Source of the DNA: Pseudomonadota bacterium
Lineage (GTDB): Bacteria; Pseudomonadota; Alphaproteobacteria; Rhizobiales; Rhizobiaceae
DNA length: 7,507 nucleotides
Assembly: GCA_023433855.1 (NCBI GenBank)
Contig: JAEYTV010000256.1
Coordinates: forward strand, 1 to 7,507
Direction: 5' to 3'
Part shown: positions 1-6,006 of the stretch, piece by piece
Numbering within the stretch: position 1 is the stretch's first letter
Layout: each line of letters starts with the position of its first letter
Program-made: the position numbers and the translations under genes
The notes under the pieces: generated by a model
Database searches by the model: none
What the model was told of the DNA's origin: nothing
The model's input: only the letters and a program-made list of their open reading frames with translations

Positions 1-902
1 CGCCGCTCGACCCCCACCTCAAGGCCCTCGAAAACGAAGCCATCCACATCTTCCGCGAAGTTGCGGCGGAATTCGACAAGCCGATCATGCTGTATTCGAT
101 CGGCAAGGACTCTTCCGTGCTGCTGCACTTGGCGCGCAAGGCGTTTTACCCCGGCCGGGTCCCCTTCCCGCTCCTGCATGTCGACACGACCTGGAAGTTC
201 CGCGAGATGATCGAGTTTCGCGACGAGATCGCCGCGAAATACGAGCTCGACCTGGTCGTGCACACCAACCCGCGTGGCAAGGCCGAGAACATTACGCCGT
301 TTACCCGCGGTTCGGCCTTCTACACCGACATCATGAAGACCGAGGCCCTGCGCCAGGCGCTCGATGCCGGCGGCTATGACGCAGCCTTTGGCGGCGCACG
401 GCGCGACGAGGAAGCTTCGCGCGCCAAGGAGCGCATCTATTCCTTCCGCACGCCGGATCACAAATGGGATCCCCGCAACCAGCGTCCGGAACTCTGGAAC
501 GTCTATAACGGCATGATCAAGAAGGGCGAAAGCGTGCGCGCCTTTCCCCTCTCCAACTGGACGGAAGTCGACATCTGGCGCTACATCCAGGCGGAAGACA
601 TCCCCCTCGTGCCGCTCTATTACTCGGCGGAACGCCCTTACGTGGAGCGTGACGGCATGCTCATCCTTGCCGAGGATCCACGGCTTCCGCTGCTGCCCGG
701 GGAGCAGGTGCAGCGCGGCATGATCCGTTTCCGCACGCTTGGCTGCTTCCCCTTGACCGGTGCGATCAGGTCCAATGCCACGACGCTGGAGGATGTGATC
801 TCCGAACTCGAAATCGCCACTGTTTCCGAACGCCAGGGCCGCGCCATCGACCGCGACCAGTCCGGCTCGATGGAAAAGAAGAAGCGCGAAGGATATTTCT
901 AA
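1..902 (+). CDS. cysD: Sulfate adenylyltransferase subunit 2 (CysD), 5' end outside window
   Basis: This is the catalytic subunit of ATP sulfurylase, which with the GTPase CysN converts sulfate and ATP to adenosine 5'-phosphosulfate (APS) and pyrophosphate in the cytoplasm, the first step of assimilatory sulfate reduction. The frame is open from position 3, so the ATG at 87 is internal: the upstream residues [20 protein letters not shown] are typical CysD N-terminus. About 299 residues are present, close to the full family length of about 300, so only a few residues are missing. Visible motifs are the PP-loop SIGKDSS near 99-120, a GGARRDEE motif near 391-414, and a conserved C-terminus ending in EKKKREGYF. 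The TAA stop at 900-902 lies one base before cysN, which indicates an operon. No lesion is seen. Confidence 0.97.
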   Translation, partial: PLDPHLKALENEAIHIFREVAAEFDKPIMLYSIGKDSSVLLHLARKAFYPGRVPFPLLHVDTTWKFREMIEFRDEIAAKYELDLVVHTNPRGKAENITPFTRGSAFYTDIMKTEALRQALDAGGYDAAFGGARRDEEASRAKERIYSFRTPDHKWDPRNQRPELWNVYNGMIKKGESVRAFPLSNWTEVDIWRYIQAEDIPLVPLYYSAERPYVERDGMLILAEDPRLPLLPGEQVQRGMIRFRTLGCFPLTGAIRSNATTLEDVISELEIATVSERQGRAIDRDQSGSMEKKKREGYF

Positions 903-903
903 G

Positions 904-2391
904 ATGACAGCTCCTGCACAAGGCGCCCTCGCAGCCGTTCTGCCCTTTGCCGATCCTTGCGCTGCGGCGCGTGACAGTCGCCCGCTGCGGCTCATCACCT
1001 GCGGCTCCGTCGACGACGGAAAGTCGACGCTGATCGGCCGTCTTCTGTGGGACACGAAAGCGGTCAAGGAAGATCAGGCAGCAACGCTTGCCCGCGATTC
1101 CGGGCAGCAGAACGATCTCGGCCTGCCCGACTTCGCCCTTCTCCTCGACGGCCTGCAGGCAGAGCGGGAACAGGGCATCACGATCGACGTCGCCTACCGC
1201 TACTTCTCGACCGAGCGGCGCTCCTTCATCGTGGCGGACACGCCCGGCCACGAGCAGTATACGCGCAACATGGCAACCGGCGCCTCGACCGCCGACCTTG
1301 CCGTGCTGCTGACCGATGCCCGTACCGGCATTCTCGAGCAAACCCGCCGTCACGCAACCATCGCGTCGCTGATGGGCATCCGGCAGTTCGTTCTGGCCGT
1401 GAACAAGTTCGACCTGGTCGGCTACGACCGGGCCGTCTTCGAAAAGATCTCGCATGACTTCAGGGAATTCGCGCTGTCTCTCGGCGTGAGACAGATCACG
1501 CCCATTCCAATGTCGGCGCTGAGGGGCGAGAACGTCGTCTACACGGCTGAGGCCGCCATGCCCTGGTATGATGGTCCGACCCTGATCGAGGCGCTGGAGC
1601 TTGCAACCGTGCGCTCGGCGCAGGCGGGCGGCTTCCGCCTCCCCGTCCAGCGCGTTGCGCGCCCCGGCGAGAGCTTCCGCGGCTATCAGGGGACCGTTGC
1701 CGGCGGGTCCATCAAGCCTGGCGACAGCGTCGCAATCCTGCCCTCCGGCACCGTCGCCAACGTCAAGCAGATCGTGACCTTCGATCTGGTGCGCAACGCT
1801 GCGGTGGCAGGCGACGCGATCACGCTGGTGCTCGACCGTCAGGTGGATGTCGCGCGCGGGGACATGATCGTTTCCATCGACGCGCCGCCGATGACGGGAT
1901 TGCACTTCGATGCGCAGCTCGTTTCCCTGCAGCCGGGCGGAATAGAGCCCGGCAAGCGCTACTGGCTGAAGAGCGGCTCGCGCCGCCAGCGCGTCACCGT
2001 CGAGCCGACCTCGCAGCTGGAGCTCGCCACCGGCAAGTGGCTGCCCCATGCTTCCACGCTTCAGATGAATGCTATCGGCAAGGTGCGGCTTTCTTTCGAG
2101 GAAAACGCGATCTTCGATGCCTACGAGCAGAACCGCTCCACCGGCGCCTTCATCCTGATCGACCCCGATACGCTCAACACGGTCGGCGGCGGCATGGTGA
2201 CGGCGAAGCGGGCCGAACTCGGCGGAATCCACAAGGAGGGCCAGCGGGTGCTGCTGTCGTTGCCGGCGGATCTTGCCGAACAACTGATGGCGAGCGAGCT
2301 CTTCGCAAGCCGTCGCGACGAGGCGGAAATCCGCCGTCTCACGGCCAAGCAGGCGACGGAGATCTTCTCGAACGCCGCCAGCGATATCTGA
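904..2391 (+). CDS. cysN: Sulfate adenylyltransferase subunit 1 (CysN), GTPase, without APS kinase domain
   Basis: CysN is the regulatory GTPase of ATP sulfurylase; GTP hydrolysis drives APS formation by CysD. The 495-residue product has all elongation-factor-type G motifs: G1 GSVDDGKST (34-42), G2 GITID (91-95), G3 DTPGH (112-116), G4 NKFD (167-170) and G5 SAL (204-206). EF-Tu-like beta-barrel domains follow. The ATG lies one base after the cysD stop, as expected for translational coupling of the two subunits. Many rhizobial homologues (NodQ/CysNC) carry a C-terminal APS kinase domain and are about 630 residues long. This one stops near residue 495, and no cysC follows in the window, so APS is either reduced directly by CysH or phosphorylated by a kinase encoded elsewhere (inference). 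Confidence 0.97.
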   Translation: MTAPAQGALAAVLPFADPCAAARDSRPLRLITCGSVDDGKSTLIGRLLWDTKAVKEDQAATLARDSGQQNDLGLPDFALLLDGLQAEREQGITIDVAYRYFSTERRSFIVADTPGHEQYTRNMATGASTADLAVLLTDARTGILEQTRRHATIASLMGIRQFVLAVNKFDLVGYDRAVFEKISHDFREFALSLGVRQITPIPMSALRGENVVYTAEAAMPWYDGPTLIEALELATVRSAQAGGFRLPVQRVARPGESFRGYQGTVAGGSIKPGDSVAILPSGTVANVKQIVTFDLVRNAAVAGDAITLVLDRQVDVARGDMIVSIDAPPMTGLHFDAQLVSLQPGGIEPGKRYWLKSGSRRQRVTVEPTSQLELATGKWLPHASTLQMNAIGKVRLSFEENAIFDAYEQNRSTGAFILIDPDTLNTVGGGMVTAKRAELGGIHKEGQRVLLSLPADLAEQLMASELFASRRDEAEIRRLTAKQATEIFSNAASDI

Positions 2392-2410
2392 TTTCTGTCC
2401 TGCCACGCAA

Positions 2411-2434
2411 GAAAGGGGCCGCCTGGCCCCTTTC
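2411..2434. terminator. Stem-loop terminator between cysN and the convergent BASS gene
   Basis: A perfect 10-bp stem (GAAAGGGGCC at 2411-2420 pairing with GGCCCCTTTC at 2425-2434) closes on a 4-base GCCT loop. It sits 20 bases after the cysN stop and 22 bases beyond the stop of the opposing gene. The stem ends in A/T pairs on both sides, giving CCCTTTC runs on either strand, so it may act in both directions. There is no long uridine tract after it on the + strand, so strict intrinsic termination is less certain than the hairpin itself. Confidence 0.8.
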
Positions 2435-2455
2435 CTGGTTTCTGCAATCCCGTTG

Positions 2456-3408
2456 TCAGCCTTTGACGGCAATCGGCTGGGTTTCCTCCGTCCTGCCGGA
2501 GAAATAGTTCGACAGGAGGTCGGCATGCAGAACAGCGGACTGGGTGCGGCGCTGGCCACCGCCTATTTCTCCCCGGCAGCGGCAGTGCCGAGTGCCATCT
2601 TCAGCGTCTGGCACAACATCTCCGGCGCGATCGATGGCGATTGCCTTCCGCTTGGCGAGCGTCAAGCCACTTGCCTTGGCGGCGAAGAAGCCCAGCAGGT
2701 AACCGAGGCCGTTGTGCAGCACGACCACCAGGAAGATCATCAGACCGGACTCGGCAATAGCACCGCGGCTTGCTGCAACCACGGCCGAGACGATAAGCAC
2801 GATGCCAACGACGCTGACGAGCGGCAGGGTGGGCACGGCAGCCTTCACCACACGCGGCAGGAGCTTCTGGGCGGCAAAACCGACGGCGAGCGGAAGCAGG
2901 ACAACCTTCACGATGCTGATGAACATGGCCCAGGCATCGACCGGGAGGTATTGGCTGGCGAAAAGCCAGACAAGAAACGGCGTCAGTATCGGAGCGGCCA
3001 GCGTGGTCACGCTCGTGCAGGCTACCGAGAGGGCGACGTCACCCTTGCTCAGATATGTCATGACGTTGGATGACGTCCCCCGGGGCAGCAGCCGACCAGA
3101 ATGACACCGGCGGCGACTTCCGGCGACATGGGGATGAGCATCGTCAGCAGCACCGCCAGCACCGGCATGATCAGGAACTGCGAAAGGACGCCGATTCCGA
3201 CATCAAACGGCCGCTTCACCACTTCCCGGAAATCTTCCACCGAAAGGGTAAGGCCCATGCCGAACATGATGATGCCGAGCAGCGTGACGATAAACGGAGC
3301 GATCTGCCGGAAGACATCGGGAAACAGGTAACCGAGAACGGCGAAAACGACGACCCACAGGGCGAAGGTCTTGCCTACAAAGGCAGAGAACAGAGCGAGC
3401 TTTTTCAA
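2456..3408 (-). pseudogene. Bile acid:sodium symporter (BASS) family transporter, broken by a frameshift and an internal inversion
   Basis: A multi-spanning membrane protein of the BASS family (ASBT/PanS-like), which imports organic anions with sodium. It starts at a TTG (3406-3408) with a strong AAGGAGG site 5 bases upstream (3414-3420). The frame breaks at a run of five Cs (3077-3081): one more base would turn [14 protein letters not shown] into [14 protein letters not shown], the conserved family motif. Reading then resumes in the next frame (2456-3061) until residue 259, where the expected EVGMQN motif is replaced by a 39-residue antisense reading of an inverted segment (2516-2632). It then returns to normal sequence (LSNYFSG) up to the stop at 2456. 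Repaired, the protein is 317 residues, the usual family length. In that repaired numbering Q77, S114, N115, S128, T132, E260 and Q264 coincide with the sodium-site residues of Neisseria ASBT. Both lesions hit that site, so the gene is probably non-functional. Its natural substrate is unknown. Confidence 0.9.
2516..2632. other. 117-bp inverted segment inside the BASS gene
   Basis: On the + strand this stretch encodes 39 residues beginning [10 protein letters not shown] and ending HNISGAI, which is the conserved BASS sodium-site helix and what follows it, while the rest of the gene is on the - strand. Flipping it joins KRKAIAI to EVGMQN and NISGAI to LSNYFSG, both normal family sequence, with no base gained or lost. 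The segment begins with GA and ends with TC, so the breakpoints are ambiguous by 2 bases at each end (2516-2632 to 2518-2630). I see no long inverted repeats at the ends of the kind a site-specific invertase would use. The antisense reading happens to lack stop codons. Confidence 0.88.
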
Positions 3409-3539
3409 TATGGCCTCCTTCTAATAGAGGGGCGCAATACTCTGCCCATCCGCGGCGTCAAGGCCACTTCTGCCCTAATTCGTACAGCCGGCCTGCTGCG
3501 CCGACCCGGGGGCGCACGCATGGACCGCAATGCAGGTCT

Positions 3540-3564
3540 GGAACTCGATCGGCTCCGGAGCGTT
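3540..3564 (+). promoter_or_regulatory. Putative EcfG/RpoE2-type general-stress promoter
   Basis: GGAAC at 3540-3544, 18 bases, then TT at 3563-3564, in the fuller form GGAAC-N16-CGTT. This matches the alphaproteobacterial EcfG (RpoE2) consensus. Transcription would begin near 3570-3573, at or next to the ATG of the 51-residue membrane protein. Confidence 0.6.
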
Positions 3565-3572
3565 CGACCGAG

Positions 3573-3728
3573 ATGGATGAACGGGAAAAACAGGTTCAGA
3601 ACACCGAGAAGACGGCGAGCTCAAACATGATGAGGTTCGTCGCGATCATCTTCGCGATTGCACTGGTGCTTGCGGCTCTCTGGTTCTTCTTCCTCACGCC
3701 GGGCGACCCGTCGGCCATCGCGAGCTAG
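3573..3728 (+). CDS. Small single-pass membrane protein (51 residues)
   Basis: No family recognised. The frame encodes a polar, charged N-terminus (MDEREKQVQNTEKTASSN), then one hydrophobic segment at about residues 21-41 with aromatic WFFF at its end, and a short tail rich in P, G and S. That is the shape of a small inner-membrane protein. No good ribosome site precedes the ATG at 3573, and the putative EcfG promoter places the transcript start almost on it, so translation may be leaderless. The in-frame ATG pair at 3627-3632 is an alternative that would leave 33 residues. The gene is convergent with the 44-residue membrane protein at 3764-3898, which also has a putative stress promoter. Support comes from the promoter and the coherent membrane segment, not from homology. 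Confidence 0.55.
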   Translation: MDEREKQVQNTEKTASSNMMRFVAIIFAIALVLAALWFFFLTPGDPSAIAS

Positions 3729-3763
3729 GCCGCGCCGCAGGCGAGCAACTGAGGCCCGGCCGT

Positions 3764-3898
3764 TTACTGATCCACCGCGTGAGGAGATGGGGCGCCCGGC
3801 TGGTCGTCGACGGACGCCTTGAATGGTCTTGAGCCCACGGTGAGCGCGATCGCGACAACCGCGATCACGGCCAGGATGATGATATTTCGCTTGTTCAT
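3764..3898 (-). CDS. Small membrane-anchored protein (44 residues)
   Basis: No family recognised. From the ATG at 3896-3898 the product starts MNKRNIIILAVIAVVAIALT: a short positive N-terminus, one transmembrane segment at about residues 5-21, then a polar proline-rich tail of about 20 residues, probably outside the cytoplasm. An ATG at 3982 in the same frame would add 28 residues, but the start at 3898 has a GGAG site 8 bases upstream (3907-3910) and a putative stress promoter at 3924-3948 whose transcript would begin near 3915. That decides for the short form. No lesion is seen. It may be a stress-induced envelope protein (inference from promoter and topology). Confidence 0.62.
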   Translation of the reverse strand: MNKRNIIILAVIAVVAIALTVGSRPFKASVDDQPGAPSPHAVDQ

Positions 3899-3921
3899 GT
3901 CGAGGGCTCCGGTTCCCCTCG

Positions 3922-3946
3922 GGAACCTCGCAGACCGGTGGAAGTT
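3922..3946 (+). promoter_or_regulatory. Mirror-image EcfG-type site on the + strand
   Basis: The region reads GGAAC-N17-GTTCC (3922-3948), so GGAAC-N18-TT also occurs on the + strand (TT at 3945-3946). Transcription from it would run antisense into the 68-residue gene at 3996-4202. No convincing + strand gene lies downstream. It may be a real bidirectional promoter or a by-product of symmetry. Confidence 0.25.
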
Positions 3947-3948
3947 CC
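3924..3948 (-). promoter_or_regulatory. Putative EcfG/RpoE2-type promoter for the 44-residue membrane protein
   Basis: On the - strand GGAAC (3948-3944), 18 bases, TT (3925-3924). The predicted start near 3915 gives a leader of about 17 bases containing the GGAG ribosome site. A second GGAAC upstream (3967-3963) has a 19-base spacing to another TT. An inverted repeat, GGTTCCC-CTC-GGGAACC (3911-3927), overlaps the -10 side and could form a hairpin or an operator. Confidence 0.6.
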
Positions 3949-3995
3949 CGAACAGCCGGTGCGTTCCGTCCGTGGCGCGCATCCGGCGTTTTGGC

Positions 3996-4202
3996 CTAGA
4001 GCGCGTTCATGCTTGGAAGCAGTGATTCGACTTCCTTGCGTCGCTTTTCGTCGAGCGGCTGGATGTTCTCCTGCCAGAACGCTTCTGCCTCCGGAGGTTC
4101 GCCTTCCCACTTTCGCACATTGATGATGTTGTCGTCGATCTTGGATTTTCGGCTCCCGCCGAGCCTCAGATATTCCTCCGCCAGCCTTTTCGCTTCCGTC
4201 AT
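3996..4202 (-). CDS. Small hydrophilic protein of unknown function (68 residues)
   Basis: No family recognised with confidence. The protein is highly charged and has no membrane segment or signal peptide. Residues 1-15 (MTEAKRLAEEYLRLG) and about 47-64 (IQPLDEKRRKEVESLLPS) look like amphipathic helices joined by a section with KIDDNIINVRKWEG and EAEAFWQENI. It is probably a small cytosolic protein. The start is well supported: AGGAG at 4209-4213 lies 6 bases before the ATG. A GGAAC-N18-TT site at 4273-4297 lies upstream, back to back with that of the ferritin-like gene, giving a leader of about 60 bases. The 44-residue membrane protein gene is in the same orientation downstream and may also be read from this promoter. 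Confidence 0.75.
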   Translation of the reverse strand: MTEAKRLAEEYLRLGGSRKSKIDDNIINVRKWEGEPPEAEAFWQENIQPLDEKRRKEVESLLPSMNAL

Positions 4203-4272
4203 CTCGTTCTCCTGCCGTTGATGCGTTCAGCCGTCCGGGTCGTTCGTGCATCAGCCCGTCATGCCGATCAGA

Positions 4273-4297
4273 AACCCCCGCCGAAGCTGCAAGTTCC
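4273..4297 (-). promoter_or_regulatory. Putative EcfG/RpoE2-type promoter for the 68-residue protein
   Basis: On the - strand GGAAC (4297-4293), 18 bases, then TTT (4274-4272). Its GGAAC box is separated by only 3 bases (4298-4300) from the GGAAC box of the divergent + strand promoter. Confidence 0.62.
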
Positions 4298-4300
4298 ATG

Positions 4301-4325
4301 GGAACCAACGGGGACAAATCCAGTT
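4301..4325 (+). promoter_or_regulatory. Putative EcfG/RpoE2-type promoter for the ferritin-like gene
   Basis: GGAAC at 4301-4305, 18 bases, TT at 4324-4325. The transcript would start near 4332, leaving a leader of about 20 bases before the ATG at 4354. This supports 4354 over the in-frame ATG at 4246, which lies upstream of the promoter. Confidence 0.65.
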
Positions 4326-4353
4326 GAGGGGTACCACAACAAAAGAGCACATC

Positions 4354-4869
4354 ATGGCTGAAACATCAGAAACCCGCACGATCTTTGTCACCGGACTGAA
4401 GAACGCCCACGCCATGGAGAACCAGGCGCTGGCGATCATGAAACCTCAACTCGCGCGGATCGAGAATTATCCGGAGGTGGCAGCCCGTCTTGACCAGCAC
4501 ATCCGTGAGACGGAAGGCCAGATCAAGCGGCTCGAGGACGCGCTCGCAAGTCTCTCCGAAGATCATTCGACCCTGAAGGACATGGCCTTGTCATTTACGG
4601 GCAGCATGGCTGCACTGGGACATACCGTGGCCGGCGACGAGATCATCAAGAACTCGCTGGCGAACTTTGCCTTCGAGAACTTCGAGATCGCAGCCTACAA
4701 GTCGCTCATCACGGTGGCGGAACTTGGCGGCTTCCCCTCGCTTGCGCCCGCCCTGCAGGCCAACCTGGACGAAGAGATCGCCATGGCCCGATGGCTGGAC
4801 GACAACCTGCGCGCCGTGACCATCAAGTTCGCCTCGCTCAAGGAAGCTGGGGAAACGGCAAAAATCTGA
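4354..4869 (+). CDS. DUF892/YciE-YciF-type ferritin-like stress protein
   Basis: 171 residues from the ATG at 4354. The sequence fits the DUF892 (YciE/YciF) family: four-helix ferritin-like proteins, often induced by osmotic or stationary-phase stress, whose exact role is unsettled. Helix 1 (about 9-33) holds the family-like LKNAHAMENQAL with E22. Helix 2 (about 40-70) holds HIRETEGQIKRLE, with H49, E52 and E54 as possible metal ligands. Helix 3 (about 95-125) has FENFEIAAYKSLI with E108 and E111, and helix 4 (about 133-160) has NLDEEIAMARWL. It is divergent from the 68-residue gene and shares its double promoter region. The in-frame extension back to 4246 is rejected because it would run through the promoter. 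Metal binding is inferred from the fold, and only a weak AAAAGAG ribosome site precedes the start. Confidence 0.88.
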   Translation: MAETSETRTIFVTGLKNAHAMENQALAIMKPQLARIENYPEVAARLDQHIRETEGQIKRLEDALASLSEDHSTLKDMALSFTGSMAALGHTVAGDEIIKNSLANFAFENFEIAAYKSLITVAELGGFPSLAPALQANLDEEIAMARWLDDNLRAVTIKFASLKEAGETAKI

Positions 4870-5007
4870 CCGCGCAATTTGCGGCTGGTCGCGAGCGGCC
4901 GGCCGCCTCTTCCAATGCAGCGACATGCCCGATGACGGAAAGCCGGATTTTTCGACGCTCCGCCCGGACGCACTGCCGTTGAGGCAGGGAGCCGACGTCC
5001 CATGGAC

Positions 5008-5032
5008 GGAACATTTGGCGCCTCGGCCAGTT
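5008..5032 (+). promoter_or_regulatory. Putative EcfG/RpoE2-type promoter for the MBL-fold gene
   Basis: GGAAC at 5008-5012, 18 bases, TT at 5031-5032. The predicted transcript start near 5040 lies just before the ribosome site GGAGG (5048-5052), so it fixes the gene start at 5060 and not at 4925. It may also drive the downstream alpha/beta hydrolase. Confidence 0.62.
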
Positions 5033-5059
5033 CGCGTTCACAATCCCGGAGGTGGCGCC

Positions 5060-5944
5060 ATGACAAACCAGCTTTCCCTTTCCAAGGAGGATGTCGCCGA
5101 GATCCGCGAGTCGGGGGCCGGCACCAAGGTTTTTGCCCATGACCTTGCCTACCGAACCCTGTCTATCGTCAACGTGATCTTCTTCGGAGCTCCGGCCGGC
5201 GGAAGCGAGTGGGTGCTGATCGACGCAGGCCTTGGAATATCCTCCAGGACGATCATCGACTGCGCAGAGCACCGTTTCGGGAAAGACCGGCCGCCGGCCG
5301 CGATCGTCATGACCCACGGACATTTCGACCACGTTGGTGCGCTCGATACCCTGTCGCGCCACTGGGACGTGCCGGTCTACGCACATCCCCTCGAACTTCC
5401 CTATCTCAGCGGACAAGCGTCCTACCCGGCGGCCGACCCGCTGGTGGGTGGCGGCGCGATGGCATTGCTCTCGCCGCTCTTCCCCCGCTCTCCTGTCGAT
5501 GTCGGCTCACGCCTCCATGCCCTGCCCCCGGACCACAGCGTGCCATGGATGCCGGGATGGAAATGGCTTCACACGCCCGGCCATGCGCCCGGCCACATTT
5601 CGCTTTGGCGGGAAAGCGACCGGACACTCATTGCCGGCGACGCGATCGTGACGACCGGCCAGGAGTCGGTCTACGAAGCGCTGGCCCAGACCCCGGAGAT
5701 GCATGGCCCTCCGCGCTACCTGACACCGAACTGGGAGGAAGCCGAAGCCTCCGTCAAGCTTCTGGCGGCGCTCGAGCCCGAACTGGTCATATCGGGCCAC
5801 GGCATGCCCGTCAGAGGAGCTCATATGCGGGCGCGCCTGCATGAGCTTGCGGACAACTTCCGGGCCATTGCCGTTCCAGAGGGCCGGTACTACGACCTGC
5901 ATCCTGCGCGCCCGGGTGACCGGGGCAATGATGCCTATCGATAG
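5060..5944 (+). CDS. MBL-fold (metallo-beta-lactamase superfamily) metallohydrolase
   Basis: 294 residues. The metal-binding signature is complete: THGHFDH (85-91, giving H86, H88, D90 and H91), HTPGH (171-175) with H175, AGD with D194, and SGHG with H247. This predicts a two-metal (usually zinc) hydrolase of the glyoxalase II/lactonase-like part of the superfamily; the substrate cannot be read from sequence. No signal peptide is seen, so it is probably cytosolic. The start at 5060 has GGAGG 7 bases upstream (5048-5052). The frame is open back to an ATG at 4925, but that has no ribosome site and would span the putative stress promoter at 5008-5032. The gene is followed after 62 bases by an alpha/beta hydrolase on the same strand, suggesting a two-hydrolase operon under stress control. 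Confidence 0.92.
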   Translation: MTNQLSLSKEDVAEIRESGAGTKVFAHDLAYRTLSIVNVIFFGAPAGGSEWVLIDAGLGISSRTIIDCAEHRFGKDRPPAAIVMTHGHFDHVGALDTLSRHWDVPVYAHPLELPYLSGQASYPAADPLVGGGAMALLSPLFPRSPVDVGSRLHALPPDHSVPWMPGWKWLHTPGHAPGHISLWRESDRTLIAGDAIVTTGQESVYEALAQTPEMHGPPRYLTPNWEEAEASVKLLAALEPELVISGHGMPVRGAHMRARLHELADNFRAIAVPEGRYYDLHPARPGDRGNDAYR

Positions 5945-6006
5945 ACGCGTGCCGCGACCGACCATATCGAGAGACTATGGCGCGGCAATCCTCCCAGGGA
6001 ATTCCA

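Noticed and set aside
766..2559. Long open frame of 597 codons on the - strand opposite cysN
   Set aside because: It is antisense to a complete, motif-rich cysN. Its translation is rich in R, G and H with no recognisable domain, typical of a shadow frame in GC-rich DNA.
2516..2632. Inverted segment as a phase-variable invertase switch
   Set aside because: No inverted repeats of useful length flank the segment (only GA/TC shared at the ends), and no invertase gene is visible nearby.
3077..3081. Programmed ribosomal frameshift in the BASS gene
   Set aside because: There is no standard slippery heptamer with a downstream structure, five identical bases are short for transcriptional slippage, and the inversion further downstream damages the product anyway.
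2453..3630. + strand frames at 2453-3073 and 3070-3630 opposite the BASS gene
   Set aside because: Apart from the 39 residues of the inverted segment, they read as low-complexity antisense (many H, D, Q and R) with no domain or ribosome site. The - strand clearly encodes the transporter.
3938..4123. 61-codon + strand frame downstream of the mirror-image promoter
   Set aside because: It is opposite the well-supported 68-residue gene, has no ribosome site, and its translation shows no coherent features.
4719..4743. A further GGAAC-N18-TT match on the + strand
   Set aside because: It lies inside the ferritin-like coding region with no gene start downstream at the right distance. About one chance match is expected in a window of this size.
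4895..4906. Palindrome GCGGCCGGCCGC after the ferritin-like gene as a terminator
   Set aside because: It has no loop and no T-tract, and such GC-only palindromes are common by chance in this composition.
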